Positions 52,125 through 63,929 of a stretch of 64,000 nucleotides of DNA are shown here, one piece after another. Within the stretch, counting starts at the first letter, position 1, and the number at the start of each line of letters is the position of its first letter. The DNA is from Aplectana chamaeleonis (Eukaryota > Nematoda > Chromadorea > Rhabditida > Cosmocercidae). The notes beneath the pieces were generated by a model, which did not search any database, was not told the DNA's origin, and worked only from the letters and a program-made list of their open reading frames with translations. The DNA lies in assembly GCA_029168955.1 (NCBI GenBank), contig JAPDOI010000186.1, forward strand, positions 310,001-374,000, given 5' to 3'. The position numbers and the translations under genes are program-made.

Positions 52125-55100
52125 CGTCAATACAATACCGCCCGTATCTTTTGGTCATTGGGCGCGCTAGAGCGCCGGAGCGCGCCGCTTGGCGTCGCTT
52201 TCGAATAACTCGCTTCAAAGTGGTCCAATCGGAAATGGAAGCCAAATTCGGATTCAGCTCAAAAAATGCGAGCTACTGAATGTTTAAAATTCTATTATGG
52301 AATTCAGTGGAAGCTTTTGGGTTACAGTAGGCATCCAATGACCCTCATGTCTAAATGGAGCTGGCGTTTAAGTGTTGTTATAAGTGGATTTCCTGACGTT
52401 TTCTCGTATTTAGCACATTCATATGCCGTTTGGTTTCCTCTGTGTTTCTTCTGAAACATTTCGACAGCAAAAAAATTAATAAAGTTCATAAAAGTCATTT
52501 TTCTAACAATTTATGGATTTTTAATGTGGGAAAATCACGAAGTTCTTCTATAATAGTGACTTATTCAGAGATAAATTGCAAAACTTTGAGAATAAATCAG
52601 ACATTAGAAGTTAAACAAAATCGCGCCTTAAAATCAGGTTAATTATTTGATTTCACATTCAAAAGGTAGGTATCAGAGCGCATTTCAACAACCATATAAG
52701 AGAGTTCGCTTTGCAATCTTTGTTTTCTCTCCTCACACAAAGAAATCATGTCCAGAATCAGCCAGTGTACAGAAATGCACTTTTAAAAACGAACAGTTCA
52801 AAATTTCATTCAAGAAATTACAATTTTTATAAAGTGACCAATTTCAATTTTCATGCTGAAATACTCCTCGAGTTCTATATTCTTCGTGCTATAGCGCATG
52901 AGTTTGTTCAGAAATTGTTTCAAAAATATAGAATTCCTAACCTTTTTCAATTATTTTCAAAAAAAAAAAATTATCAGTGAATTTTTACTGAGAACACAAA
53001 TTTTGAATTTCTTTCCAGAAAATTCTCTTTGAATTCCATGTATTTCTAGCTTAATTATACGAATTTATTTCGAAAATGTGGGAATCGTGAAAATCTTCAA
53101 TTTTTTCCCGAAAAACAGATGAAATTTGAAATTCGAATTTTCTCTCAATTTCCATTTTCAGTGTAAGAAACTTTCTAGGAATGTTTCACTGTTCATAAGA
53201 CGCATAAATTTCATCAGCATTCATTTTAAAAATGCTGAATTTAAAAAAATCAATTCTTCCCGCAAAAAAATTAAAAATTTCAAAGTTGAATTTTCATTAT
53301 TAGAACAATTTTTAATTTTGATACCGAACCTTCTCTGAATCCCATAAATCTCGTCACAGGAAGATTGTTTTTAAGAATGCGATAATCTAGGAAATTTTCC
53401 ATTTTTCTCCAAAAAGTAAAAACTGAATTTTCAATAGAATTACCAGTTTTGAATTTCTTTCTTGAACACTTCTGGATTTTCTTACTATTGGAGTTCAGTC
53501 GCGAGAAAGGTTTTCTAAGCTTCACTACCGTGGAATTGCGCCCGCATTGTGGTAATTTTGAAAACTTTGAATTTTCTACAAAAAAATGAAAATTTAAAAT
53601 TAATTTCTGGTGAAAACACCGGTTTCAGAACTCATCCCAGAGCCCTTCTAGAACTTCATAATATCTCAGATTCACTGATTATATTGAATAAATATAATTT
53701 TAGGAATTGGTGTATGAAGCACCCCGTCGTTCGGCCCTCCACCTCGCATGCCATGCACTTCCGTACCTTAAGTCGCTCTACCAACCCGCAACCCACCCAG
53801 GCCGATTATCGATCACATTTCTCAGGGCTGGAACCTAACCAGTATGAAACCTCATAAAATTCAGTATCACATTCAGTCAGTGCGTTACTTTCCCAAAACA
53901 TCTTCAGAATTGTTTTGGAAACATGGAAATTCATGAGAACCTTGGGTAAGTTTTCCAAAAAAAGAAAAAATTAAAGTCAATTTTCATTAAGACCACTAAA
54001 TTCTGAATTTCTTTCCAGCTTTCTATTCGAATTCAATGTATTTTCTGCTCCACTACACGGAATTGTCCCAAAAATGTAAAATCGTTTGAATTTCAGGTTT
54101 CCTCCACAAAAATGAAAATTTAAAATTGAATTTCTGGTGAAAACACCGGCTTCAGAACTCATCCCAGAGCCCTTCTAGAACTTCATAATATCTCGAATTC
54201 ACTGATTATATTGAATAAATATAATTTTAGGAATTGGTGTATGAGCACCCCGTCGTTCGGCCCCCCACCCCTCGCATGCCATGCAATTCCGTACGCCAAG
54301 TCGCTCTACCAACCCGCAACCCACCCAGGCCGATTATCGATCCACATTTGTCAGAGGCTGGAACCTAACCAGTATGAAAACCTCATAAAATTCAGTATCA
54401 TATTCAGTAAAAGCATGACTCTTAAAAAACATTTCTACATTCGTACAGTAATGAAACATGTCAAATTCTTCGCATAATTGGGTCCAGAACCAATTATAAT
54501 GTAAGCGATTTGGTCCGAAAGCCGAAATGCAAGAAATGGTGCACATCTTGAAAGAAATTCATGGTGTTTTCCAGTAGTAGTGAATAATGTCGGAAACACA
54601 TTGAGGACTGCATCAACCCAAAAGGTGTACCAGTACTAAATTACGCTCTGCCATATCACTCACTCTCACAATGGCCTGCTTTTCTAGAAAAAGAGCCTAC
54701 AGGGTCATTTTGAGGTGCGAATGAGCCTCGGAGACGTATGTTGCAGCCTCCTCGGTTCTGAATGACCATATCAGTATACGGAGACTCTTTGTCTGCAACA
54801 CGTTCCCAACCATTTGTTTATCTTTAATGGGATGGGTTGAGCTGTTCTCGCATTTCTCACGCAGTCATATTAATTTTAAAATTTTCGGAAAATGCATTAA
54901 TCCCAAAATTTGTATTTGTTCAATATAATCGTTGAGTGAATTCGAGATATATATATGAAGCTCTAGTAGGGCTCTGGGATGAGTTCTGAAGTCAGTGTTT
55001 TCAACAGAAATTCAATTTTAAATTTTCATTTTTGTGGAGAAACCTGAAATTCAAACGATTTCCACATTTTGAGACATTTCCGTGTAGTGGAGCAGAAAAT

Positions 55101-57030
55101 ACATTGAATTCGAATAGAAATCTGGAAAGAAATTCAGAATTAGTGGTCTTAATGAAAAATAGACTTTGATTTTTTTCTTTTTTTGGAAAACTTACCCAAA
55201 GTTCTCATGCATTCCATGTTTGAAACAATTCTGAAGATGTTCTGGGAAAGTAACGCACTGACTGAATGTGATGCTGAATTTTAAGAGGTTTCATACTGGT
55301 TAGGGTTCAGCCCTGACAAATGTGATCGATAATCGGCCTGGGTGGGTTGTGGGTTGGTAGAGCGGATCCATTGGCGTGCAGGTGCCTGGCATGCGAGTGG
55401 AGGCTGAGGCTGAAGGCAACACTCATGCACCAATTCTAAAATTATATTTATTCAATATAATCAGTGAATTCAGATATTGATGAAAGTTGTAGAAAGGGCT
55501 CTGGGATCAAGTTCTGAAACCGTGTTTTCACCAGAAATTCAATTTAAATTTTCATTTTTGAGGAAAAATTCAAAGTTTCCAGATTTACCACGATGCAGGC
55601 GCAATTCACGTAATGGTAAGCTAGAAAAAACCTTTTCATCGCCGACTGGAACTCAAAAGTAAGAAAATCCAGAAGTGTTCAGAAAGAAATCCAAAAGCTG
55701 GTAATTCTCTGTCTTTATTTTTGGAGAAAAATGGAATTTCCTGAATTATCGCATTCTTAAAACACTCTCTGTGACGAGAGATGCCAAGTTCAAAGAGGCT
55801 CTTGGTATCAAAATTGAATTGTTCTAACAAAGCCTGAAATTCCTTTGAAATTTTTAATTTTGCGGAAGATTGATTTTTAATTCAGCATTTTTAAAGGAAA
55901 ATTGGCAGGTTCTTTGATGGAGATTTATCCCTGCAAATTTGGGCAAGCTCTTGCGGACGGTAGCATTCTGAAGTTTCACCACTGAATGAAATTGAAGAAA
56001 ATTCAATTTTCAAATGTTCATCTGTTTTTCGGGAAAAAAATTGAGATTTCACGATTCCCACATTTTAGAAATAAATTCAGAAAATAATTAAGCTGATAAT
56101 ACATGGAATTCAGAGAGAATTTCGGAAATTCAAGATTTACTGGTCTCAGTAAATTCAGATTTCGACCTAAATTATTTTTTGAATGAAATAATTTGAGTGG
56201 TTGAGATTCTGCATGTATTTTCAAACAGTTTTGGTACAAATTCATATGCTATGCACGAAGAATCATAGAACTCGAATCTATTTCAGCATGAAGGTGAGTG
56301 ACTCGCTATAAATTGTGATTTTTGGATGAAATTTTTGAACTGTTCGTTTTGGTGCATGTTCCACCACGCTGGTGATTCTGGGACAGGTGAAGGGGGGATT
56401 TCTTCGTATTGAGGAGAAGAAAAACAAGATTTGCAAAAGCCTCAGATTCCTGCACATGGTTGTTGAGAATAGCTCTGATACCTACCTTTTGAATGTGAAA
56501 TCAAATAATTAAACCTGATTTTTAAGGCGCGATTTGACAAACTTCTAATGCTTCTGCGATTTCTTCTCAAAGTTTTTGCAATTTCTCAGAATAATTCAAC
56601 TTTTGTATAGAAGAACTTCGTGATTTTACTGCATTAAAATCCATGAGTATTGTTAGGAAAAATGACTTTTTATGAACTTTATTGTTTTTAGCTGTCAAAA
56701 TGTTTCAGGAAGAGCTCCACATGAGGAAACCAAACGTCATATGAATGTGCTAAATCTGTGAAGGCAACGCCAGAAAATCCGCTATAACAACGCATAAACG
56801 CCAGCTCCGACTGGGACAAATTGGATGGCTACCGTAACAATCTTCCGCTGAGTTCCATTTTCAGATTTTATACATTCAGTAGATCGCATTTTTGACATTT
56901 TCGATTCGAATTTGGCTCCCATTTTCCGATTGGACCAAGCTTTGAAAGCGAGTTATTCAAAAACGACGCCAAGCGCGCTCAACGGCATCTGCGCCCAATG
57001 ATTTAAGATTACGGGCGATATTATATATTC
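52125..57030. mobile_element. Giant fold-back (inverted repeat) element, about 4.9 kb
   Basis: Left arm about 52125-54235 and right arm about 54905-57030 are reverse complements by eye at roughly 80-85% with indels. Markers: CATTGGGCGC near 52157 and GCGCCCAATG near 56992; CAAAAGGTAGGTATCAGAGC near 52660 and its inverse near 56460; ACCGCCCGTA/CGGGCGATAT at the outer ends. A 290-bp unit with AACCCACCCAGGCCGATTAT is duplicated in the left arm (53590-53880, 54115-54410) and present inverted at 55255-55560. AT-rich, no transposase. Exact ends and TSD not determined. Confidence 0.85.
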
Positions 57031-57049
57031 AGTAGAGAATGGGAAGGTG

Positions 57050-60000
57050 TGTATGCAGGTCTGTTGGTACCTTAATAGACTTGGTGCCCCTGCTTCTACT
57101 GAACCCAGCAGACGTTTGAGTGTACACAGGGAACGTTCGAGCGATATAGCGTGCACAACTATATCGCGAAGTATCCACGTACATTGCGCCAAAGGTGTCG
57201 CCGTCCGGCACACCAAGGCCTCTGGTCCATAACACCTTAGGATCCGTACCTGAAAGTCATGGAGTCTTTGGCCACAAGCCACAATTTTCGCCACCTGAAC
57301 TGTCGATCGCTGTCGGGTGATATCCAAAAACTGCGCTATCAGACTTCTGAGCTATTTCCATGCACCGTTTGCTGCTTTGCAGGAAACCCGCCTCAGGATA
57401 GACCCGTCATCAGCGTCGGAGAGTACACCATCTACTGCGGTAACGCTGACGATAGGGGAGAGTGGGAGGCTGTGCAATAGCTGTAAGGAAGGATCTCAAT
57501 GGTATGGTCAAGGAGTTCGGCTCAACGTCGTGTCGGAATGCATTCGTACGACTGCGGGATCACAGAGGATTCAATCTGTGGATAGTGAGTGCTCAGCCTA
57601 CGCCCACTGAAACCGCCGAAGACAATTCGAAGGATGCGTTTTATGAGGAGCTCAATACGTTGCTGGCCAGGATACCTTGTCAACATGCTGTTGTCGTAGG
57701 GGGATTGACGCAAATGCGAAGATGGGACTTGATCAGGAATCGAAAGTACTCGGTAAATGGTTCTACCCAGTGGAGCAAACATCGGACAATGGCTACCGCC
57801 TTGTCGACTTTGTGAACGCAGTGGTCTGATTATGCATCGACATTCAAGAGGAATCATCGCCGCCATCGCGCTGCTTACGTGGCAGGGACCAACCCGGCTA
57901 TCTCCAGAAGAGCAGCGGAAGCGGAAGTGACAACTTTGAAACTACAGCTTGACTATGTCTAACGAGGAATATTCCAGTATCGGACATTCGAAGATCTAGA
58001 AGCTGTGTGGGATGTCGCATTCGATTCGGATCACCGTCCTGTTCTGTTGAACTTCACTGCGAGGATTCGCATAAGAGGAAGCGAGGCTCCAGCCTCTCCA
58101 GAGGATTGACATGACAAGTCTCAGAGATGAAGAGTGCAGAAGGAATTTCCGACAACGCGTTTCTATTCACATCGGAGTACGGACTAAAGAAGAAACTTTG
58201 CGACGCTGGATTCTTTTGTCAAGTGCATCAGGACGCTTCGAAGAGGCACTCCCGGTTGTAGAGCCTAAGAAAAGTTCGCCTACGTCTCAGAAGAAACAAC
58301 ATCTACCTGGACAACAGGTATGTGCTGCTCCGAACTGCAGGAAACTTCGTGGAGGAGAAGCGTCTGAGGAGGAAGTTGCGTCGGCAGCTTCAAAGTGACC
58401 GCGAACGAGTGGACGTGTAGAGCTAAGGAGTTCGAGAAGGCTTGGGAGGAGAAGAATCCGAAGAAAGCCTACACGTTGCTGCGACAGTATGGCGGGGAAG
58501 ATGAACAGATGTTCTCCTGTCTTGAACACTACCAGTAGAGTCGCAGTTGGTGATGCGACGCTGCCAATATGGAAGGATTACTTCAGTTCACTACTGGATC
58601 GTCCAGCGCCATCAGTACCTGAGCTCCCGCATGTTCAGAGAGCACATTACGATGTCAGTGAGGAACCGCCGACTGAGTCTGAAGTTTTGGATTGTGTCTG
58701 GAAAATGAAGAATGGAGAGGCAGGTGGAGATGATGTCAGCATCACTGCTGAAATGCTGAGCTCTTCCTCCGTCTGGGATTCGTGAAATGACCAACACCAT
58801 CCGTGCCATATGGATGAGCGAAGAGATACCCGATTCGTAAAGACATGCGATCATCGTACCTCTTCACAAGCTATCCGTCACGGATCCTAAGAACTACAGA
58901 GGAATCTCTCCGTGTCATGTACAAGGTTTAGAACGTATCATTCTCGAGCGACTTATCAAACATCGTGAAGGAACGACCAGAGATGAGCAAGCCGGTTTTC
59001 GACCTGGAAGATCGACCATCGACCAAGTGTTCGTCGTGAGAATAATTGAATCGTGGCAGCGGTTTCGAAGCCATTACAGCTTGCTTTTGGACTTTGAAGC
59101 CGCGTTCGACTCTCCTCATCGTGATCGATTCCTCAATGCTCTGCGAGCAGATGGAGTCGGAAAAGTATGTTCGGTTAATCGAGGGGACATGAACAAAGGA
59201 ACAACAGCAGCAGTTCGTACACCTGTCGGATTTACGTCAGCTTTCGAGGTGAAAACAGGAGTAAGGCAAGGCCGTTGCAGGACCTTTTCTTTTCAACTTC
59301 GCCGTTGATGACATCATGCGTAGAGTTGCAGAACAGTTTCCTGCGGATGTGATCCTAACACCATCAGGACGCTCCTTGTCGACCTGGAGTACGCCGACGA
59401 CATTGTATTCGCTGAAAACAAGCAACTGCAAAGGATTGTGAACCTCGTTTCGAAGTATGCCGCAGCCTGGACTTCGTCTTCGTCCCGACAAATGCAAGCG
59501 GATGTGGGTCTCTCAGAGGCCTTCAACTAGAGTTTGTGTGGACGGACAACGTATCGAACTGGTGGACGATTTCTGTTATTTGGGCTGTTTGCTGAAGAAC
59601 GCTGGTAGTTATGCAGCGGATATTCGACAACGATGTGCGAAAGCTACGTCTGCATTCAATTCTCTAACCAAGTGTTTGTGGTCTACCACCATCGCGAAGG
59701 AAGTCAAGTTGCGCGTCTACTTATCCGCTATTCGCCCCTAACATGATGTACGGATCGGAGACGTGGGCAGCACCGAACGCAGATGGAAAGGTTGGATTGC
59801 ACGGAGAGGAAGCTTTTTAGGCGTTTGCTTGGATATTTCTGGCGCGTGTATGCCATAAGCGAAGACCTTTACAAAGAAATCGACGCAGTACATCAACGCT
59901 TGACACGAGGAGGTGCCAGCATCTCCTAACGCCATCTCAAGCAGCAATGGAAAGTCGACTTCGACTGCTCGGGCATATACTAAGAAAAGAACGCCGGATC

Positions 60001-60312
60001 GTCTCGTACAACACGCTTTAAAAATGCTTCCAAATCCTGTCTAAACGGCCACCTGGGCGTAGGCGAAAGTTCTGGACGGATGTGGTTAAAAGAAGGATTT
60101 AAAGTCACTCGGCATCGAAAAGACAGTTCAGGCGCGATGTTTCGTTTCGCAGGAAATGGAATAGTGACAGCTGGATGGAATGTGTTCAAATTGTGGCTGA
60201 AGACCGTGAAAAAATGGACACGGCTGACTACTAGGACAGCACACCTCGGTGAAGATGCGGAATGACGGTTTGCGTCAGGCGAAAGCCAACCGATTAAGTC
60301 AAGTAAGTCAAG
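57050..60312 (+). mobile_element. RTE-type LINE, nearly full length, frame-broken
   Basis: An apurinic-endonuclease-like domain begins near 57259 (RHLNCRSLSGD; later VSAQPTPTETAEDNSKDAFY near 57590-57650; AFDSDHRPVL near 58020). The RT follows (NGEAGGDD near 58712; DEQAGFRPGRSTIDQVF near 58985; LDFEAAFDSPHRDR near 59093; EYADDIVF near 59385), then a C-terminal part (DDFCYLGCLLKNAG near 59560; LSAIRP) ending TAHLGEDAE stop at 60265. The 3' end is AAGCCAACCGATTAAGTCAA, with a tandem AAGTCAAGT. At least ten frameshifts or stops are needed, so it is dead. Bases 57050-57240 look like its 5' UTR. Confidence 0.9.
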
Positions 60313-60445
60313 AGAATGGAAGAGAACCACTGAAGAGGAGAATAATATGAAAGAAAAAAAGCTGCGCAACAAAAAAAAAGGAATGTGAGGAAAGAAAAAT
60401 TTGAATACTTCCAAGCGCGCCCCAATGTTAAAATTCATCCGCGCT

Positions 60446-60805
60446 CGCGTAGAAAGTATTCATACACAAACGCCACGCCAGCGCACACGTGCGTGCCGCG
60501 CTGGCGTGGCGTTTGTGTATGAATAATTTCTACGCGCGTGACGCGCTTGCTGCGCCTGCGGAGACTATGAATAATCCAGCGGCGACGCCATGGCGGAGCG
60601 GTGCAGCTGGATTGAATGAGACGATCGATAAATAATATCAGTGGATGAAAACGCCAAGGCGTTCCGAGTGGCAGTATGAACACTGCAGCGGCCACGCCAT
60701 GGCGGAGCGTGACGCGCGTGCCGCGCGGGCGGGGCTTGACGCGTCATGGCGTCGCTGCTGCAGTATTCATACTGCCACCTTGAGTAGTATGAATAGCGCC
60801 TAATG
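60446..60805. repeat. GC-rich palindrome cluster with TATTCATAC motifs
   Basis: 60446-60539 is a near-perfect hairpin (CAAACGCCACGCCAGCGC and inverse), and 60671-60777 is another (GGCAGTATGAACACTGCAGC ... CAGTATTCATACTGCC). The block ends ATGAATAGCGCCTAA, like the ends at 5449 and 11480. Confidence 0.7.
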
Positions 60806-61075
60806 CGAACCATGAAACGGACCAAACTCGTCCATGGAAATTGGCCTAGCGCCAGCGGACTTCGAGGCCGTATAGGGCTCTGGAAGAGACCCCGAGCACT
60901 CGATTTCCGGCAAAGAAACGAAGACGAAATGTATGGTGGACACTGCTTTAGGATGATCTGTTGGGCTTACTACGGATCTCCATGTTTGTTTGCCACAAAC
61001 TAGAAAACTTAACATTACTGTGTGCTGTAGTAAACCACCGCATGATCTGATATTATTTTGATTAGATGATCCAGA

Positions 61076-61395
61076 GTCGTATTCGCCATCAACCCGCCGG
61101 GGAGTCGAAGGGTAGACAAGGTGAAATTTCAGTACAAAATGCGCGCTGCACGGCCACCTCTCGCCTCCCTTGGCTTCCCTCGCGACCGCCGGAATTTTTC
61201 GAATCGTATAGCTGAAGAATGGCCGCTTCGCGATGGAATCTTTATCTTTTTGCAGTGATATCGATACGTAACACAGTTTGCATTTCCATCTTACATAGTG
61301 TAAGATGGGTCGATCTGTTCCTCTGCCGCGCGCGGTATCATCCCTTCCGCTTCCCTTCGACTTCCCTCGGCGGGTTGTTGGCGGATACGACCCCA
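61076..61395. repeat. Inverted-repeat MITE
   Basis: GTCGTATTCGCCATCAACCC (61077) and the inverse GGGTTGTTGGCGGATACGAC (61373) define arms of about 40 bp. An open frame 61219-61440 within it is not accepted as a gene. Confidence 0.65.
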
Positions 61396-61399
61396 GATA

Positions 61400-61905
61400 T
61401 TCTTCCAGGTAAGTTTCAGATAATTTTGATTCCGTATTGATTCATAATTATCGTTATCAGTCGCACAGCTTGTCGACTCGTAGTTATTATATTAGCGGTG
61501 AATTGCCTCAAGCGGTCGTTCTCATATTCAAGATGTGGTAACACATGATGATACCAGCGATGATAAAAACAAGCGGTCTTATTCTGTAGGTGGTCATTCA
61601 CTAATCGACCGACTCCATACTCTCTTTCGCAATTAATGAAATGATACGTTTATTTTTCTGTGAAAGCTGATAATGATAGCTGATATTTCATCTGAAGGAT
61701 TTAAGTTGCTCCTACTCTTAAAATAACACGAGCTTCTCCGGGAATGCACGCTCTCTCGCTGGTCTGTGCTCAGATAATCTGAAGAAGTTAGCGTCACCTA
61801 GAAAATTTCTATCATCTGAATGGTGCCTTTTCAGATAAGATGCATAGCCTTCAGCATATGATTAAGACAGTCTTACAGATCATCTCAATACGATCGTTTA
61901 GTATC
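61400..61905. other. Nothing recognised
   Basis: Several ATCATCT/TCATCTGAA words recur without a defined unit. No gene. Confidence 0.35.
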
Positions 61906-61912
61906 ATCTTAA

Positions 61913-62398
61913 TGGGCAGTGTCCACGATCAAAACCATGTCTGGTTTTTTGGTGGAGATCGGCAGCTGCTGGACCTAGCGCAACCCGAACGTTGAAAAAA
62001 CTGAGAAAAATGAGCTCGGAACGGTCCCCTACGGCCCCAAAGTTGGACACCCGTCAGCTCGTCACACCCAGATGCACTTTCCACGCCCACCGACGTGAAC
62101 AAAAGAAAGCTCGAGATTGTGAGATGAGCGATGATTTCCGATCAATAGCCCCGTTCTTCCCTTCATTCTCAACTCCTCTCTTTACTCAGGTCAACTCGCA
62201 TTCATCGGCTGCAAAAGACGGAAGTTACAAGACTCGGACAACTCATCCACCATGCTTCCCTAGCTAAATTTTTGAGGGACCATAACTCCGTTTCTAGAAG
62301 GTCTTGTACGATTCCAAAAACATCATTGGAATCAGCATGGGACCGTCTTCAAGATAGGAGAAAAAGCAGAAAAACGATTTTTATCGTGAACACTGCCT
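61913..62398. repeat. TTAA MITE, AGGCAGTGTTCACGA family (copy D)
   Basis: TTAA at 61909-61912 and 62399-62402. The left end is diverged (TGGGCAGTGTCCACGATC), the right is canonical (ATCGTGAACACTGCCT). Confidence 0.85.
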
Positions 62399-62499
62399 TT
62401 AAAATGATTATTAGGGGTTTACCACAGCCTTGCAGTTCTCGTTGCAGTCACTCCTGCACCATAAGGCCTTATTTTCGATATCCCTGATGAACACCTAAT

Positions 62500-62745
62500 T
62501 CACCTTTTTGATTTTTTTTTATAATAGCCTGACTGCTCATAATTTCTGATTGTTTGACAATTGTGGATGATTTCCTTTAGTTTTTCGGAATATTTCCTTT
62601 TGTTGAGAGTTCCAGCAGAGCTGCAGAAATTATTTACTTTCATTACTTCTCCAGGTATTATTTCTCTTTTCAACTGGTTGGTGCAATTAATTTTTCGCAG
62701 CATCGATTCATGACGCCTGTCACGAAAATAGATGCTTAGGCTGTG
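62500..62745 (-). CDS. Candidate terminal exon, basic AT-rich protein
   Basis: GCAGCTCTAG precedes 81 open codons to TGA (62502-62500): YFRDRRHESMLRKINC, then KREIIPGEVMKVNNFCSSAG and KLKEIIHNCQTIRNYEQSGY. The spread of Cys and charged residues looks like real protein despite the AT-rich sequence. Family unknown. Confidence 0.4.
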   Translation of the reverse strand, partial: HSLSIYFRDRRHESMLRKINCTNQLKREIIPGEVMKVNNFCSSAGTLNKRKYSEKLKEIIHNCQTIRNYEQSGYYKKKSKR

Positions 62746-62749
62746 CTAG

Positions 62750-63035
62750 AGCTGCGTTACGAGGAAACGTTGACATGCTCTGTGAATGAGTTTGTACGCT
62801 TTAGTTTTAAGTGTTGCTGCTGTTTAAAGCCTTATGCACATAAGTTTCAGACAGGGTCAGACGTGGCAGTGGGATCGGTCGGCGGGGGTGCGGCTCCCCC
62901 TCCAAGCGGGTGGCTCGCCAGTGTGGTCCCCCTTCCTGTATAGAAGTTGATTTTTTTCCTTTTTTCTACTTTATTTTTTATATTTCTCATTTTTACTAAA
63001 TATATGAGAGGAAATTTTGCACTGTTTCAATTATT
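62750..63035. other. No confident gene
   Basis: The plus-strand frame here becomes a Gly/Pro stretch from a GC-rich patch (62885-62925) and lacks splice support. Confidence 0.35.
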
Positions 63036-63039
63036 GGGT

Positions 63040-63510
63040 GGCCCGTTCACGGTTCAATAAAGAGCCAGGGGTCTCTTACTCGGGATGCTTCTATTAGTTC
63101 TAGGGAAAAGCCTCAAAGTATACCCCATATAGACGGGATCTACCCCAAAAAGTTTTTTTATACTTGACAGCTCTAAATCCGGAAGAGATTTTGGGCAACT
63201 TTGTCAATGACAGAACGATTTGCTTTTTCTCGGCTAGCATGAGGCTGCAAGTTGTTCTCCATAAAAAGTCGTACCAGAAAATGTCGCTCAGATTTTTTGA
63301 AAACTCTCCTCAATAGGATAGTACCGGTTTCAGGGGTCCAAATCCCATTGGGCAAATTTTGATATCCGAGGGCTCGTTCTCGATTCAATCAAGAGCTATG
63401 GCTCTCAAACTCGGACTGTTAATAGTACTGGTGATAGGCTTCAAAATAAATCGCCTATGGACAGGATCTACGAGGAAAATTCTTTTTAATACTTGACTGT
63501 TTACTACAAG
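63040..63510. repeat. Imperfect tandem duplication, unit about 325 bp
   Basis: TTCAATAAAGAGCCAGGGGTC...ATACTTGAC (63053-63168) recurs as TTCAATCAAGAGCTATGGCTC...ATACTTGAC (63385-63499), preceded by GTGGCCCGTTC/GAGGGCTCGTTC. No coding support. Confidence 0.6.
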
Positions 63511-63929
63511 GCCGAAGCCTTGATCAGAAAATAATTTCGTCAAAAAAATTTGGTCGTAAAATGCTGCGAATCGTTCGAAAATATTTATGTTCAGATAAGA
63601 AATTCTCGATCCTGACCACCTCCGGACTTGGCACTTTTTGTATCTTACCCTGATGGTGTGGACGTAAACTTTACGAAGAGCCAACATAGCGAAACGTGTT
63701 GTAAAGAAATTTCAGGTGGTTTCCACATCAGCACATAGCCGACCTAATGAATAGGCAGTTCACAGGCGTTGGTTTCTTCTTCTGGAAATTATGATCTTGT
63801 ACCAAGTTTTGGGAATCGAATTAATCTCGAGTTCAACACAAATCAGAAGACTTTTGTTCTCTTATTAACTAGCTTGCTACGAGACGCGGTTTGCAAGCCT
63901 GCTTCAATCGACAACACTTCTAAACCACT

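Noticed and set aside
52125..57030. Assembly artefact as explanation of the giant inverted repeat
   Set aside because: The arms differ by many substitutions and indels, and the 290-bp unit is duplicated on one side only, which a mirrored assembly would not give; still worth a long-read check.
61219..61440. Possible first exon with a very good GTAAGTTTC donor at 61409
   Set aside because: Most of it lies inside the inverted-repeat MITE 61076-61395, and no partner exon was found; the donor is noted but not enough.
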